In this document: positions 13,321 to 26,274 of the stretch, piece by piece
Layout of the letters: every line of letters starts with the position of its first letter
Numbering within the stretch: the stretch's first letter is position 1
The notes under the pieces: generated by a model
What the model was told of the DNA's origin: nothing
The model's input: the letters and a program-made list of their open reading frames with translations, nothing else
Databases searched by the model: none
Program-made: the position numbers and the translations under genes
From: Isoetes taiwanensis
Lineage: Eukaryota; Streptophyta; Lycopodiopsida; Isoetales; Isoetaceae
Direction: 5' to 3'
Assembly (NCBI GenBank): GCA_021234155.1
Contig: JAJEKV010000053.1
Location: 8,323,424-8,387,423 of the forward strand
DNA: 64,000 nucleotides

Positions 13321-13662
13321 CCTGGACAAGTAGAATTTTGTGTATCAGATTTGTTTCTTGAAATTTGATCAGTTGTTACTGCTGTTTTTGAAAATAATGG
13401 GAAATCTTATCAATTTGTTACTGGTTAACTCTTCTCAATTTGTTACTTATCAACTTGTTTTTAAAATGGATATTATCTTACAAATGATAACAGGGCATTT
13501 TCTTATGAATGACAATAGGGTATTATCTCATGAATGATAACACGGTATGTTATTTAGAGAACAGGGTACGTTATTTGAAACAGGGTATGTTATTTGGAAT
13601 GGGGTATTATTTGTAACAGGGTATTATTTGGGTATGATCTGAAATAGGGTATCACCTGAACA
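13321..13662. repeat. CAGGGTATTAT-type degenerate repeat field
   Basis: A motif like ACAGGGTATTAT(TT) recurs roughly every 12-25 bp from about 13490 to 13670. The same motif resumes at 15448-15540, because a poly(A) retroposon has split the field. Confidence 0.7.
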
Positions 13663-13671
13663 GGGTATTAT

Positions 13672-13706
<35 letters not shown>

Positions 13707-15461
13707 TAGGCAAGCTTTTTTTCATTTTCTATTGATAGTAAAAAGAGTACAAGGCCTTGTGACCTTATTTTTCAGGCTCCACAATAGGCTGGATAGGAAG
13801 AATTGAAAAGCACATGGTCGCCAGATGGGAAGTATTTACAAAGGTAACCCAGATGTAGATCTAGGGAGTAGCACTGCCATAGAAACCGAATTAAGGGGAG
13901 ATCTGATAATGACCTAGAGACAATACCACACTGTGCTGCTGATCCGGAAATGCAGGCTAAGAAAGAACAAGAAATAGAGAACTTCTTCCCACGCGTTAAC
14001 TCGGCCTTGATCTACACTGTCTCATAAAGGTACTAAAAGGAGAATAGTCATCCTCACCGTCTTCCCGTTATAGAGACATCAATCAAAGCCTCCCCTAAAG
14101 GGTGGTCCATTACCCCACAATTCATTCAGTCCACCTGCCTAGGTTTTGTCTCTATCATACTCTACCATAGTTGTGATAACCCATGGTTCTCCCGTACCAC
14201 GAGCCTCCTGGACCTCTTCCCTCTCATCAATTTCCTGTCACATACCACTTCTAGAAGCTACACCTCCTCCTAGTTGGGATAGAAGAGGGCAACACGGGGG
14301 AGGCATGCCACCGTCCAAGATTCACATTATAACATAGATATCTGCCATACAAACTGGGAACATCCACACATCCAACCCATTACTGCATGATGCGATAATC
14401 TTAGATGCTTGCCTGCCTTCAATCCAACAGACACAACTAGAGCTAGCTACGGAGAAGGGATACCAGTACTCAAAGAGCATACCTTTCCTACTTCTCCCAA
14501 GGCGCAGTACTACAGGAAAAAGTTCCTTGACCATAACATGAGAGCCTGAAGCACAACCCGGGTTATATACCTTCAGTTATTGATTTGCAGAAACTATTCA
14601 ACCCTCTTCTCACACCTTAGAATACTAAAGGTCTGGCCTCCATTTCCTGCAATATATCCAGCTCTAAACCAACTCCATCATATTTGAGGAAAGAAGACAA
14701 CATCGAAGCATGTAAGACCATCACCCTCTTGCAACAACTAGGTCGAGATTGATATGCTGCAATATTCAAGACCTGCTCATCCATAGTAAATACTGCTACA
14801 ATATGCATCTTTGCATTATGGCATTTCCCTCATGTTTTGTTTTACGTAAAGAAACCTCAGCTGTCATGCAACCCCTTTTCCACTTAAGAACCAAGAGCCA
14901 GACTAGACGTCCTGTGTCACAGCTGGGTGCAGTGAGTGCACCCATCCACCTTTGACTGCAATGAGTGCAGCCATACTGCCTGGCCACAGTGGGTGCAGCC
15001 TATTCAACACACAACTACTCTGACAACATTTAAACATTGAAGAGGGACTAGCATATGCCATAAAGATGGAACTGAGATAACTTCCTAGCCTATGCATCAA
15101 CACATCCAGCCCTGCTAATGCAAAGGGGCTTCCAGATATGATTAAGCTGCAGGAGAAGCAAGGAGGTTCTTACCACAGCATCTTGGACAGAAAGAACTCT
15201 TAAAGCTAAGGCGAGCTCCAGGGAAGATCCTCTGCTACAAGGCTGTTAAAATGAAGCACATCACACCTTCTTCAACTAGCAACGAAATCAGATGCAGAAG
15301 CAAGTGCGAGGCTTTCCAACGCACTCTTCCAACAAGCTATGGGGACTTCGTTCGTCCTGCAAGAGAGGGGCGGCCGCCTGCCGCCGCCCTAGCCGCGAAA
15401 CCCTAGCGCCATCGGTCCCCGTCTTCCAACACTTCTCCTTCATGCCCGGGTATTATCTCTT
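13663..15461 (-). mobile_element. Poly(A)-tailed retroposon insertion with 14-bp target-site duplication
   Basis: The 14-mer GGGTATTATCTCTT occurs at 13663-13676 and again at 15448-15461, bounding a 1.77-kb insert (13677-15447). The insert begins on the plus strand with about 29 T, so the element lies on the minus strand with its poly(A) tail at the left. Its 5' end (right side) is GC-rich and carries GCGCTAGGGTTTCGCGG, as seen in plant 5' UTRs and L1 leaders. No reverse transcriptase or other long frame is present. This fits a non-autonomous L1-driven element, an internally deleted LINE, or a processed copy of a long noncoding transcript. Confidence 0.8.
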
Positions 15462-16949
15462 ACGAATGATAACAGGGTATGAATTCCCATTCTTTGAATG
15501 GGGGATTGCGACACCAGCTTAATAGGGTATTATCATGCAATTGAGAAAAAGGGGGATTGTGGCCAAATACCCCGATTCCAAAAATACATTTTATCCCCTG
15601 TTGTTTGACAGAAAAGGGGGATTTCATAGGTATTTTTTGGGGGTATTTTCTAGGGTATTGGAGCACCTTTTTCGTTGTGTTACATGGTCGGCATACCAGT
15701 CCTGGCCGGCTTTCAATCCTTGGACACGTCCAGCATCTCTTACATCACTCATCCCTGGATCTCTTCCTTGGATGCCTGCCATAGCCAAAAAACTCTAAGC
15801 TCTGTCGGAATCCGAAGCTCGACAAAGTAATGAAGCAAGCATTACAAAATATAAAAAGGACAAACATGTCTAGTTAAGCTTAAATGCTAATTAGTCTAAA
15901 TTGCAAGACTCTCTGCCCAAGGCACCGAATTGAATTGAAAGGAAACCCCTTGCTAAGAAAAATGATAGGATTTATTTCGATCTGCCAAAACCGAGATTCT
16001 AAAACCACAAATTTATCAATTAGGATTTGGAACGCAAATTCTACGTCCAAACCAAATGAATGTCTCAAGTCAACAATCCAAAAGGTAACATTCGTCAGTC
16101 TTAAGAATCTCTCTCTTCAGCGGTAAGGCCCCAATGTCCTTCGCATGCCCTTCAATCACACTTCTGGTTTCGAAAACCAACAAATAGTCATGCATTCATA
16201 ATCATAAATGTTCCAGCAACCTTAAGCTCTAAGATCAATGGTTGCCATGGCAGCCGAAATTATAAAAGCCCTGCCAAATTCCTTCCTGGAGCTCGAAATC
16301 CCTCCCTACCAAATCCATGAATCAAAGAAAACATGAATGGATATAGTTTGCGCACCCAAAGATAAATCTTTATCGCTTAGTATGAATCTGATGCACATTA
16401 TTTTTGGGTTTTCATTCTGTGCTCCATCACTGCAATGGCACTTCAAAATGGGCAACTGTAATAGGCCCAGAAGAGTTGGCATGCCTTGAAGCTCGTATCG
16501 TGACTAGCCCCCTTTCTACTTCTGGCCGAATCAAATCCATTCCTTCGACAATTCACGCAAAAACAACTCCAAAAGACTCAGGATATTAAGCATGTCAAAA
16601 ATTAGCAATAAGCACCTCAACTTTGGTATTTATACGATCTGAAATACAAGATTCCCTAAACATCATATGCCCAACCAATGCCTGAATACCCTCCAGCAAT
16701 ACACAAAGGATTGTGCAAACTTTATGGTTGCAGGTACCTAGATTAGGTATTATAACTTATAAGAGCTAGAGTTACAAACATATTATGGAATTGCAAATCT
16801 ATCTATTTGAATCCTTATATAATTTGACTAGAAACTACCATTTCTAGGATGGGTCCTATGATATAACCAATGGGCGGAAAGTGAGGTGGTGTCCTCATTG
16901 AGCTCTTTGAAAATACTGAGTACGAATTGGTACCCCTTGCTGGGGGTAG
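15462..16949. other. Spacer without recognised gene
   Basis: After the end of the GGGTATTATC repeat field (about 15660) there is no supported exon. Short frames at 15880-16130 occur on both strands and lack family signals. Confidence 0.45.
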
Positions 16950-18530
16950 AAAATTTTGAAATGCTTGGAAAATAACTGGGCAAAAAGAACCAAGACGAAT
17001 TAAGAGGAGAGTTGAGCGAAAGAAGGAGACAGGACAAATAAGGAATAAAAGAACTAAAATGATTGAAGAGGTTAAATAAACAATCAAAAAGTGAAGAAAA
17101 CGGGACAACAATATGAAGAAGAAAATTGTTTAAAGGAGCAAATGAGATAACAAGAGCAGATATGATCAAAGGAACAATGTGAGACCGTGAGATTGAATTT
17201 ACTAATACAACAACGGATGAAACGGAACAAAACGAGCAAAGTTTAGCGAATGCAAGAAAAGAACTAGCTAGGAAAAGGGAAAAAATAAGACGCGTGGTAC
17301 TAAATAATCTAAAATGATAACATAAAACATGGTAAAGATTGAAATGAAGGCTATGTAGTTTAAACACTTTAGCCACCTTAGGCACATTCCCATTAGGTAG
17401 TTACACGACCTGCTTTTGCCATGTGGTAACCTCAGTAATATAATTTGCCATTCCCCTTATATTCTTATACTCTGTGGGAACTGGTTTTCGCTAAGATGGC
17501 TAGGTTGCCTTCAAAATAGATTTAATTTTGTGGCCCATTAGAAAAATTGAGTTCGAGTCTTGATGGCTTAATATCATGGCATCTATTTATCAATTTGCAA
17601 TCACGACGAAACAGTTTTCCAATCACTCTAGAATAAAGGAAACCAGAAATGATCCATAATAGAAGTTTGCACTTGTTGCATCAGTAGCTAAATCTCCATG
17701 CCGGGCAAGTTTTCTAGTCAATCAAGCAGAAAAGAAAATTATATATCAAGAATAGAAGAAATGCCAAACCTAGCTTGAAGATGGTCCAGCAATCCTTGTT
17801 TGAGGACCAACTGCAGCCACTGCTAGAATGACGATAGAGATATGAGAAAATACATATTGCATAGTTCATTTTCAAAGAGAAGTAAATATTCATCATTTCT
17901 TTACTTAAGCATTTGTATATGATAGCAATACAATGGTGCAAACAAAAGCATGGGGGTAAAAAAATCAAAAGGGGGTAACTTTGCACAAATATGATGTGCA
18001 GAGTGAAGTAATGGAGTCAATGGGATAAATTGAGTAAAGCAAAAAAGTGGAGAAAATGAGGCATATAGAAGTAAAGACATAAAAGACATTATGCAAAGGA
18101 GTTAATGGGGTCAAAGAGGATAGTAACAATGATATACTGCGACAAAATAAAACTGAAGGAACTAAAATGGATAACTAAGGAAAGAAATAGTGCAATGGAG
18201 TTAACGGTGTCAAAGAGGATAGCCGAGGCATGAGAAGTCATGGAACAATGAGATACTAATGCAAAACGAACCAATATAGACAACTAAGGAAAGAAATGGC
18301 GCAATGGACTTATAATGGGATTAAAGAGGATAGTCAAGGTAAGAGAAGCAAGGGAACAACAAGATCCTAAGGCAAAAAATGTTTTGTAGATGAAACCGTT
18401 TTGGAAGGATGAAGCCAATGAAATGAATAGACAACAGGGGGCAACATGGAAAAAAAAATGGGTGACATGGAGCCAGTTGGACGAATGAAACAAATGGGAT
18501 AATGGAGATTTTGTCTGTTTTCATGCGAGC
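16950..18530. repeat. Purine-rich degenerate tandem repeat
   Basis: The plus strand is strongly A/G-rich. Units marked by GTCAAAGAGGATAG start near 18093, 18191 and, slightly changed, 18301, giving a period near 100-110 bp. Neighbouring blocks carry GGAACTAAAATG and AACTAAGGAAAGAAAT. Older, more diverged units appear to extend left to about 16950. The 185-residue hydrophobic frame on the minus strand (16828-17385) is the pyrimidine-rich complement of this array. Confidence 0.6.
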
Positions 18531-20151
18531 CCTTATTCGATAATTTATATAATATCAAAGCCAAAATCTATATATAATAATAATGGCGTTTTACGATAGT
18601 CTGTGCGCAATCTTGTGCGTTGAATTTTTTTAGGGTTTTTTTGTTCGTTGATTACCTCCACGTTAGAAGAGAAACCGTTTTTTTTTCCATGGCAATGTCT
18701 CCTCGGCTAGCTGCTCTTCCGGTTCAATATCTGTATTTCTAGAATTAAAGGAACCGAAACTCGAATGGGAAGAGCTAGCGTGTAGGTTCGACTGCCGTTC
18801 CATTTTCTGCTGCAGGTATTTCTAAAGCGCACTCTCATCATGATTTTGTTCTCTGTTTAAGCATATCCTGGGCCAGAAAGTTCCATTCGCGCAGCAACAT
18901 TACTGAATTACTTTAAAAGGTTGTATATGAGCTGCTTTTACTTTTCTGCAAGGAGATTGTCAATATGGGCGATGTTCAACATGATAGTTCCACTAAAGAG
19001 AAAGGGTCGTCAATGTCACCATATGTTGATTATTATGCCTTATTAAATTTACCAGATCTACTAGCCTTGGGAGATTGTTTTGCAGCATGTGTAAAAATAT
19101 TGATGAGAGTGCAAAGCTGTTTTTGAAGTCTGACTCAAGGAAAATGAAGATAAACAACTGCCCTCAGTAAAAAGGATCTGAGATAGATGTCTTATGTTGC
19201 ACATTTTCATCTGTCTTTTCCACTCATGTTTTACTTGCTCAATATGGTGCTCTTTTCAAGTCTCCTCCAGATATTTAATCTAAACTGGTCCGTTTGATTA
19301 TTAGGGTTATTTTTCTATACTGGAAATCTTTCATGAAATTAGGTTGATTCATTAGATTTATGGTTTTGTTTCACGCTCTCTCTTTTCTCATCCAACCCGC
19401 CTCCAGGCTCTTCGGATTTAATCTCCTTGATGCATATGCTCGATGGTTTTGCCAATCCCATGCTGCCGCTGTTGCAACTTCATTCAGACATCATATTCTT
19501 CATAATTTTAGTCTAGCAAAGATGACTTTTGTCTTTCTGGTTCCATTTCCTTTCTTAGTTCAATTTGTGGATTGCCAGTTTCATTTTTGATAGATTAATC
19601 CAGCGAGAAAAATACTGATCCCATCCCACTTTGATATCCCCAGCCATAGCCATGGATTTTCTTAAAGTCATTGTGCCTTCAGACCCATTCTTTCAGCAGC
19701 CACCATTTTGCAGTATAACTGGAAGAATACTTTGCAGATATGGAGAGTACCGGAAGTTCATGGATGGGGGTTGTGCTTGCAACTTTGCGTATGTGTTGCA
19801 CTGCGTTGGATTATTTTGAGCATTCTATCAATTGTATATGGTTAGTCAAATAGGAGCAGGAGTGGTCCGAAGTTGAACACTAACAAGGTGCCGGATCCAT
19901 ACTTACCAAGCATAGTACAGTTGCCAACTAATAGAGATGGCTAAATAGAGTTAGGGTTAGCTGCATCAACAAGTGTAGAATCGATTTATTGCACTGTTTA
20001 ATAGTGGCCATATTATTGATAGGCAGGCTGGGATGCAGGCCACTACTTCTTACAAGCAGTTTAGGAATGACAACAACATTGGTAATGCTATCATGGGCAT
20101 TTTTTTCTTTAGAGTCCGAATTGAATTCCAAGCATTACCTTCAGAGATAGT
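18531..20151. other. Mostly noncoding, with a possible short first exon at 18965-19126 (+)
   Basis: A 53-codon frame at 18965-19126 begins MGDVQHDSSTKEKG and reads on to VDYYALLNL. That resembles the first helix of a J domain (D-Y-Y-x-L-L), as in plant DNAJC11-like proteins that also start MGD. The HPD motif and the remaining J-domain helices are not seen downstream, so this may be a first exon, a relic or chance. The rest of the stretch has no supported exon. Confidence 0.25.
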
Positions 20152-20960
20152 TGTAGCGATGGTTGCAGTATGCTTGCTTATGGCATTCCGAGAAAGCTGG
20201 ATTTTCCTATTCTCAGATGCCAAGGCCCCAGCAAAGTCGTACAAACCATCATATGCTGCCTTAATGATGAAGGCATGCATAAAAGAATGATCGAGCTTGA
20301 GCTGCTCCTTACTGATTGCAGACTTTCTGCCATTGCTTATCTTGGTCAGTGATTGGCTTTTCGTACTGTCAGAGAAGATGAAATGCGGGCCAAATAATTA
20401 CTGCAACATCATTGATGTGGTGTATACAACATGCAAGAGCTGATCTGTGATAAAACACAGGTTGAAATGGAATTTCAAAAAAATTATCACACTGTCATTG
20501 ACAAGCTCTTTGAAAAGTATATGGTGGAAATGGTCAAGAACAGAGTTAAACAAACAAATTGCTAGGCCTGCACCTAGAGTGATTGAAAAGGAGAAAGAAC
20601 AAGCTCCAGAAACACTAGTGTTGGGCAACACATTATTTAACTGTATGGCCATGGGATTGGGCACCAAAAATACAGATATAGAGGAGCCAGTACATGTCCC
20701 AATGCATGAACCCATGCAATAAGATATTGATGCTGAAAATAGAGAGAAGGAAATTCTGTTGGAAAGGGAAAGAAAATTGGAAGACTATAATGCAGAATGC
20801 AATGCTCTTCATCTCACCAACACTGCACTATTTCCTATGCTCCCACCAAATGTAATAGAGGCATTTGCAGAAGAGCATGACAATTGTCCTTTGGGAGCAC
20901 AGGTAATTTAGACACTCTTGCACCCATATCTGAACTGGCTTGCCAGTTTATGGCGGATCT
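20152..20960 (+). pseudogene. Decayed coding segment, possible relative of the RT locus N-terminal part
   Basis: Three successive open stretches in different frames read as protein. 20170-20352 contains KVVQTIICCLNDEGMHKRMI, a second contains VIDKLFEKYMVEMVKNR, and a third (20447-20722) contains APRVIEKEKEQAPETLVLG, followed by an acidic-basic coiled stretch. The first block resembles NVVQILICCIKDRRVHEHIQ at 51092-51424 on the minus strand. Both share VVQ-x-x-ICC-x-x-D-x-x-x-H and are followed by a helical stretch. If real, this is a relic of a paralogue of the 46.8-53.9 kb RT locus. The similarity is judged by eye over about 25 residues. Confidence 0.35.
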
Positions 20961-22314
20961 GGATAACACTAAAATAGCAGCTGCTATAAAAACTATTGAA
21001 ATTTATTCATCAGCTTTGGGGAGAATCGAAAGTTCAACACCCTGTATAGAAATCCAAGTGATTTACACTATAACGTAACATTCTGCAAATCAAGAATGTA
21101 TTGGTCAACTAAGTTGGGTCACTGCTTTGAACACTTGACGCATGCCACATTTTTTTGTTCCGAGCTATGCATGATTCTTTTATTCTGGCTGCGCAGATCA
21201 GGAAGCAGTTAAACATGTTTGTATATAACCCCAGATGATACGTTGCTTTTACGACATATTACTGGCAAAAGTGTCTGCCTATTTAGACTGCATTCATCGG
21301 GAGGTTTAGGAATTTAGATGAAGTTTGTACACACTTAGCATGTGGGCATTTGGATGCCAACTCCATGGGGGGTGCCCAGGCCGCTACTTATGAATGCAGA
21401 ATCCATCTTTAGCATGAAGGGGCACATGCATAATTACTTACGAGTCCCCTTAGCATGCACAAAACATGCGCAGTGTTATGAGTTACAGTGTTATGATCGA
21501 CATGCTTATTGAAACAGTTGGGCCTACTTTAGTAAAGCAAATCTCACCTGATCAAACTTTGATGGAATCAAGGCGGAATAGTAGAGCCATGAGGTTCAGA
21601 AAGGGGACTATAAAAGGGCATCAAGGCATAAAAAACTGTACAGGAACTCTACAAATTAAATCAAATACCAGGACCAGTCCCATGCTGCCGCTGCATCGCA
21701 TCTACAAAAAGATCTGCTCACATCCTCGGTATTCATGGGAGCAGCTCACGAGAAAGGTTAGGGTTCTTGAAATGTGGTTGTGAAGGCACCTATTACTTTG
21801 TCTGTGAACCCAAATTCTCTTTGTGCCGGGAACGTATATGGCCACTGACAATACAGATTAGCCCTGTACCTTTGACATTCTTAAGTGATTATTGATACTA
21901 CAACACATGGTTTTTAATGTGGTTACATGCTATTTAGCAGTCGAATACATGTAAATGCTATAGGTTTTGGATTCAAAACAGTGACACTGTTTTAATAAAT
22001 ATGACAATTTTTTGTTGAAGTATCTTTGTCTGGGTTGGCTTAACAATCCTGTTGTCTAGGTGCTTTCTTCTATGAATTTAGAAAAGGACAACTCATTCTG
22101 ACAACTCCTTCTATGAATTTGGAAAAGGACAACTCATTCTGATAATTCGCCAGTTTATAATACTTCAGATGGACGGTTTTCTTCATGATGTAGAGCCTCG
22201 AGATGATTGTTATGGATTTCAAGCTAGAAGGAGACTCCTAGAACCTAAAGAGTTGAAGAACGTTGATCTTAATTGTCTTTAGTAGCCACTAATACATTCT
22301 TCCATTCTTTCCAG
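20961..22314. other. Spacer without recognised gene
   Basis: No exon is supported. A 105-codon open frame at 21466-21783 contains MIDMLIETVGPTLVKQIS and could be a relic coding piece, but it has no known family. A short direct duplication (TCCTTCTATGAATTT with GGAAAAGGACAACTCATTCT) occurs near 22065-22145. Confidence 0.4.
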
Positions 22315-24294
22315 GATTTTAATGCCAATCAGGGAGATGTTCTCCTTGCATCAGTTCGTCTCATAGGCAGGTGAGTATCTGGGCTCAAATAAGATTTGAA
22401 GCATGTTATTAGACAAACTGATTAGAGCTTGTTAAGAAGAAACCACCTCAGACTAGAGCATGTTAAAAAATGACCTTGGAGGATGGCAATTTTTGTTTTT
22501 GATGCAATTTTCGTTGTAAATACCTTGCTGAAGTGCCATCTGCCCACAAAAAATGCGTATTTAGGCTTCTAGCCTTTCTCCTTTCTACCATTTATTTTCC
22601 TGGATTAATGGAGCTTTTATTTTGTTCTTCTGGGTGATTGGTCATCTCACGTTTTAGCTAAGGGGCTCTGAACTTTTTGACTGGATTGTGGCAAGATCAC
22701 TGTCACAGCAGGTAATGATATCTGCCATTGAGTGTTTTTCCTTTCTTTTGATGGGTTGAATTTAGTGCACTATAGAAATGATTCAAGTAGAAAAGACTCA
22801 AAGATAAGAGACTGCCGATTTTTTGTGTCTCATAATCTGGCTCGACCCATTTTCTTTCAAGTGTTTCAATCCCATATATGGAATATTAAAATTGTTTTTT
22901 GCATAGAGGAGGAAGCGGAGAGCTCTTTTTCTAGATTGTCAGCAAAGAACTCCTTGACTAAACCATCACATGTCATATAGAGGTTAGTTTCTTTGTCTGA
23001 TTCTGTAAAAATGAAAGGTTTAAATGAGTCGAGAAGCAAGAAATTGAAGTACGACTGAATTAGCTGGCCTTATAGTTTTGTTTCTATTGCAACGTTAGAG
23101 ACCAACATGCTTAGGAAAGAAATTGTCTTTCTGTTGGGCCATAGCCACAGCAGACTTAAGGCAATAATTCTGATGTAGGTAGCCGACAATTCTCCCAAAT
23201 AAAAGCTATTTCTTCATGCACATCTCACTCAGGTATATCTAATTAACCGAAGTAGCTTTCATTATGTATTTTTTTGTCATGAGGTGGTCTATTTATACAC
23301 GAGGTGCTGCATCTTTATTTGTTGCAGAGCAGACTTACGGAGGCCACAATCATGATAATTATTTTATTGTTTTGGAGCTTACCAAAATGGCTAGATGGAT
23401 GACAGAGATGGAGAATTGTTTCTGTGTCAGTACTTTGGAAATAGACAAATGCATTATTAGAAACAATGTTAAGGTCTGTTGAGTCTTACGATGGGCTTTG
23501 TTGCCGTGATTATGCAAAAATTCAAAACTTAAGGCAAAATTGATGATCTTAAGGTCTGATGGTAAAGCAATCCAAATTGTTTTTAATCAAATCTTGAGCA
23601 GTCAAATATCTTGACTGTCTTGCATATATATTTTCTTTTACATTTAGGGTTGTTATGTTTGACATAAATTGCTATTTCATGCACGAATGTCACGCTTTTT
23701 CTGTTGGTTCATTTCGTCCTATCTGCATTTTTATCAAATGGCGAAGAAAAGGGTATACTTGACGATTTATTTTTTTCCAGATTTGAAAATTTATCAGAGT
23801 GTATTGATGATTTGTCCTGTTGATCTGGCCTTGTTTTTTTTGTTTAGCGCAGAATTACTAAGTTGATTGTGCATTGGAAAGGCTGATGTACATGGATATA
23901 GTAGTTAAGTGTAGTTAGATATTTAATTACTCTTTGTAATTATTGCAACTATTCTTTCTACTTAGGCAACTCCACTAAATGCATTCATTTGACATTTACT
24001 CTATGATAGATCCTGTTCGTTCTTACATTCAATGTTACCCTTGGATGAAATAGGTTGTGCCGTTTGGAAGATTTAACGAAGTGGTCCAAAGCATTGGGGT
24101 TGGTCTTGCCAAATGCGCAGGCTCAAATAGTCCTGCAGATGACTCTGGATTTATACTTATAGGAGAGATGTAGGAGAGATATGTTGATGCCCGACTTATC
24201 CACAATGAAGAAGCTTCCTTAGTTAGAAATTGGTTTCTCTACCTAACATTTCCTTCAGAGGCAATAGATGATGAGCTGGTTGATTCAGGAGTCC
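22315..24294 (+). other. Exon-like segments of an unrecognised gene
   Basis: Three plus-strand segments look like exons. 22315-22370 (after TTCTTTCCAG, before GTGAGT) reads DFNANQGDVLLASVRLIGR. 23328-23473 (after TTTGTTGCAG, before GTCTG) contains QTYGGHNHDNYFIVLEL. 24054-24294 (after GAAATAG) reads VVPFGRFNEVVQSIGVGLAK and continues, past a stop, to RYVDARLIHNEEASLVRNWF. I cannot name a family, and the phases of the first two do not join directly. A stop in the third suggests a pseudogene or a misplaced exon end. Confidence 0.3.
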
Positions 24295-24424
24295 ATAACA
24301 TGTTATAGTTTTTGCGGATGTGCATGTTATGCTTGGCAAATCTTGGGAATACTGTCCACGACGTACATTGTTTTATATGGCTAATATACTGGATAAGGAA
24401 TTTCAATTGGTAGGCCGTCTCCAT

Positions 24425-26274
24425 TAAATTAGAAGCAGAGGCAAGTCAGTGAGACCTATTATTGTAACTTACAGACTGTACGAGTGGGTTCTGAGCATGA
24501 GTTTTACTTGCTTAAGCAATCATCCAGGTATTTTTAATAACGTGGACCTTATATCTGTTTTTTATCTTATTATGTTTCATTATGCTAGCACATGACAAAG
24601 ATGGAAGGGCCTAGACTCTACAAGATATTGTTCCTTTACAAGTTTTAAGAAACAAACATATTTTTGAAAAAGCTAATGCCACAATGCCCAAGGCATGGTT
24701 TCAAGGCCCAACATTTATAGAATACATGTGCTTAAACTATATTAGCTTTTGTTTCCAACTAGAATCTAATTAATAACATTTACATCTAATGACCATATAT
24801 ACCCAACTAAATGTCCTCAACCATATTTCGCAAAATTTTAATTTAATCTCGACGAAACGCACTTTTTCTAGTAACATGATAATTTGTGTTGCAATCTTGG
24901 CAGTTAATTTTGTGTTTTCCAACTTTCATCCTAGGTCGTCAGATTTAAAAGCAGTTGGAAAGGCTCGTGCCTGGGTTCATGGGGGCTGCTAGGCGAGCAT
25001 GATCGTGGCCATATCATTTCAACATTTATTTGCTCTGCTTCCACAAGGTGTTAATTGATTTTGCTGGCCAGTTCTAAATGGCGGGAATGCCAATTGCCAT
25101 GATAAAAAATAAAAGCTTATTGAAAAATGTTTATTGGGTTCCAGAAAAAAATGAAGATTGTGAATGCCATTCTAGCTATCGACCATAGACTTGCAGCTAT
25201 ATATCATCTTGACTTGATATCATTCTAGCTATTGCAGGTTCTTCTATCGACAATATTGACTTAATATTTTGTAGCTAGGCCAGAGCAGGTGGAGTTACTC
25301 TTATCCAATGCATATGCATCAGAACGATTTTGTTTCTATTCTCTTTGGAGGATTTGGCATTGCAAGGCCTTCATTTTTTGAGTTTTCCCTTCTTGCTTTT
25401 GATGCTTAGGGTTATTTCTAGAAGGAGTATATATATTCTCCTGCAATTTGTGGGTCTTTTCCTAAAACACAAGGAAGGGAGTCACTAAGACTAATTTCTT
25501 ACCAAGAGCCCATGCAGATATATGCCTCTCTCTTAAAAGTCATGTTTTTAAAAGCATGCACACCAACTTGCATTCTACGAAGTTATAGAGCTATATGGTG
25601 ATCAAAGAAAATTGGAAAATGCTTTCAAAATAGACATCCCAACTCAAAGATGCATCAAGAGCTGAACTTCTTCAAGTCGTCAACTACATCATTAAAACTA
25701 TCAACAATGGGAGGTTCCTAACGAAGAAAGTCAACCTCTACATCTAGGAGGAGCACACCTTCAAAGAGACCAAAGTCTCGAACAACTCGGAAGAATGTTA
25801 CCTTGTTGCTTCAATTAGGCAATGGGTGGATGAGCTTCTAGCAAGATCGAAGAGCTAGGATCACATAGTTGAGTAGGACAAGCTTATGGATGGTAGCATC
25901 CATAATGGGATTGGGAGGCATTCTCAGGTATTCTTCATTGAAAGGATTGCCTCAAGATTGACTAAGCGTCAAGGATTGGGAAGAAAACACATAAAAGTAG
26001 CTAAATTTATACATGATTGTTAACAGACATCCAACATTGGTGAGATTGATCACCTCATTAAGAAGGAACATTACTAGGATAATTGTTGACTATGTATAAA
26101 GCTAGTACCTTCAAGGAACGATCCAACCAAAGGAAAAGAAGTAATCTAACAAGTTTGGCCAACTTGTGATTATAGCATCAACTCAATTGGTGGGAGTATT
26201 CCAAGAGCTTAATAACAAAGAAAGTGGGAATCTCTAGAATATGAAGTTAGATGATACATAGGTACATCTAAAAC
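24425..26274. other. Spacer with a decayed coding relic
   Basis: From about 25610 to 26000 one plus frame reads as protein between several stops, for example LLQVVNYIIKTINNGRFL and SQVFFIERIASRLTKRQG. I cannot assign a family. The stretch lies directly upstream of the LINE at 26275 and may be an older transposon relic. Elsewhere nothing is supported. Confidence 0.3.

Noticed and set aside
16815-17385. 185-aa hydrophobic minus-strand frame that could pass as a multi-helix membrane protein
   Set aside because: It is the complement of a purine-rich degenerate repeat array, so Leu/Phe/Ser richness is a composition effect.
17484-17585. tRNA-like SINE with A box near TAAGATGGCTAGG and B box GAGTTCGAGTCTTG
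   Set aside because: Box spacing is plausible but the A box is poor, no cloverleaf or tail is visible and only one copy is present.
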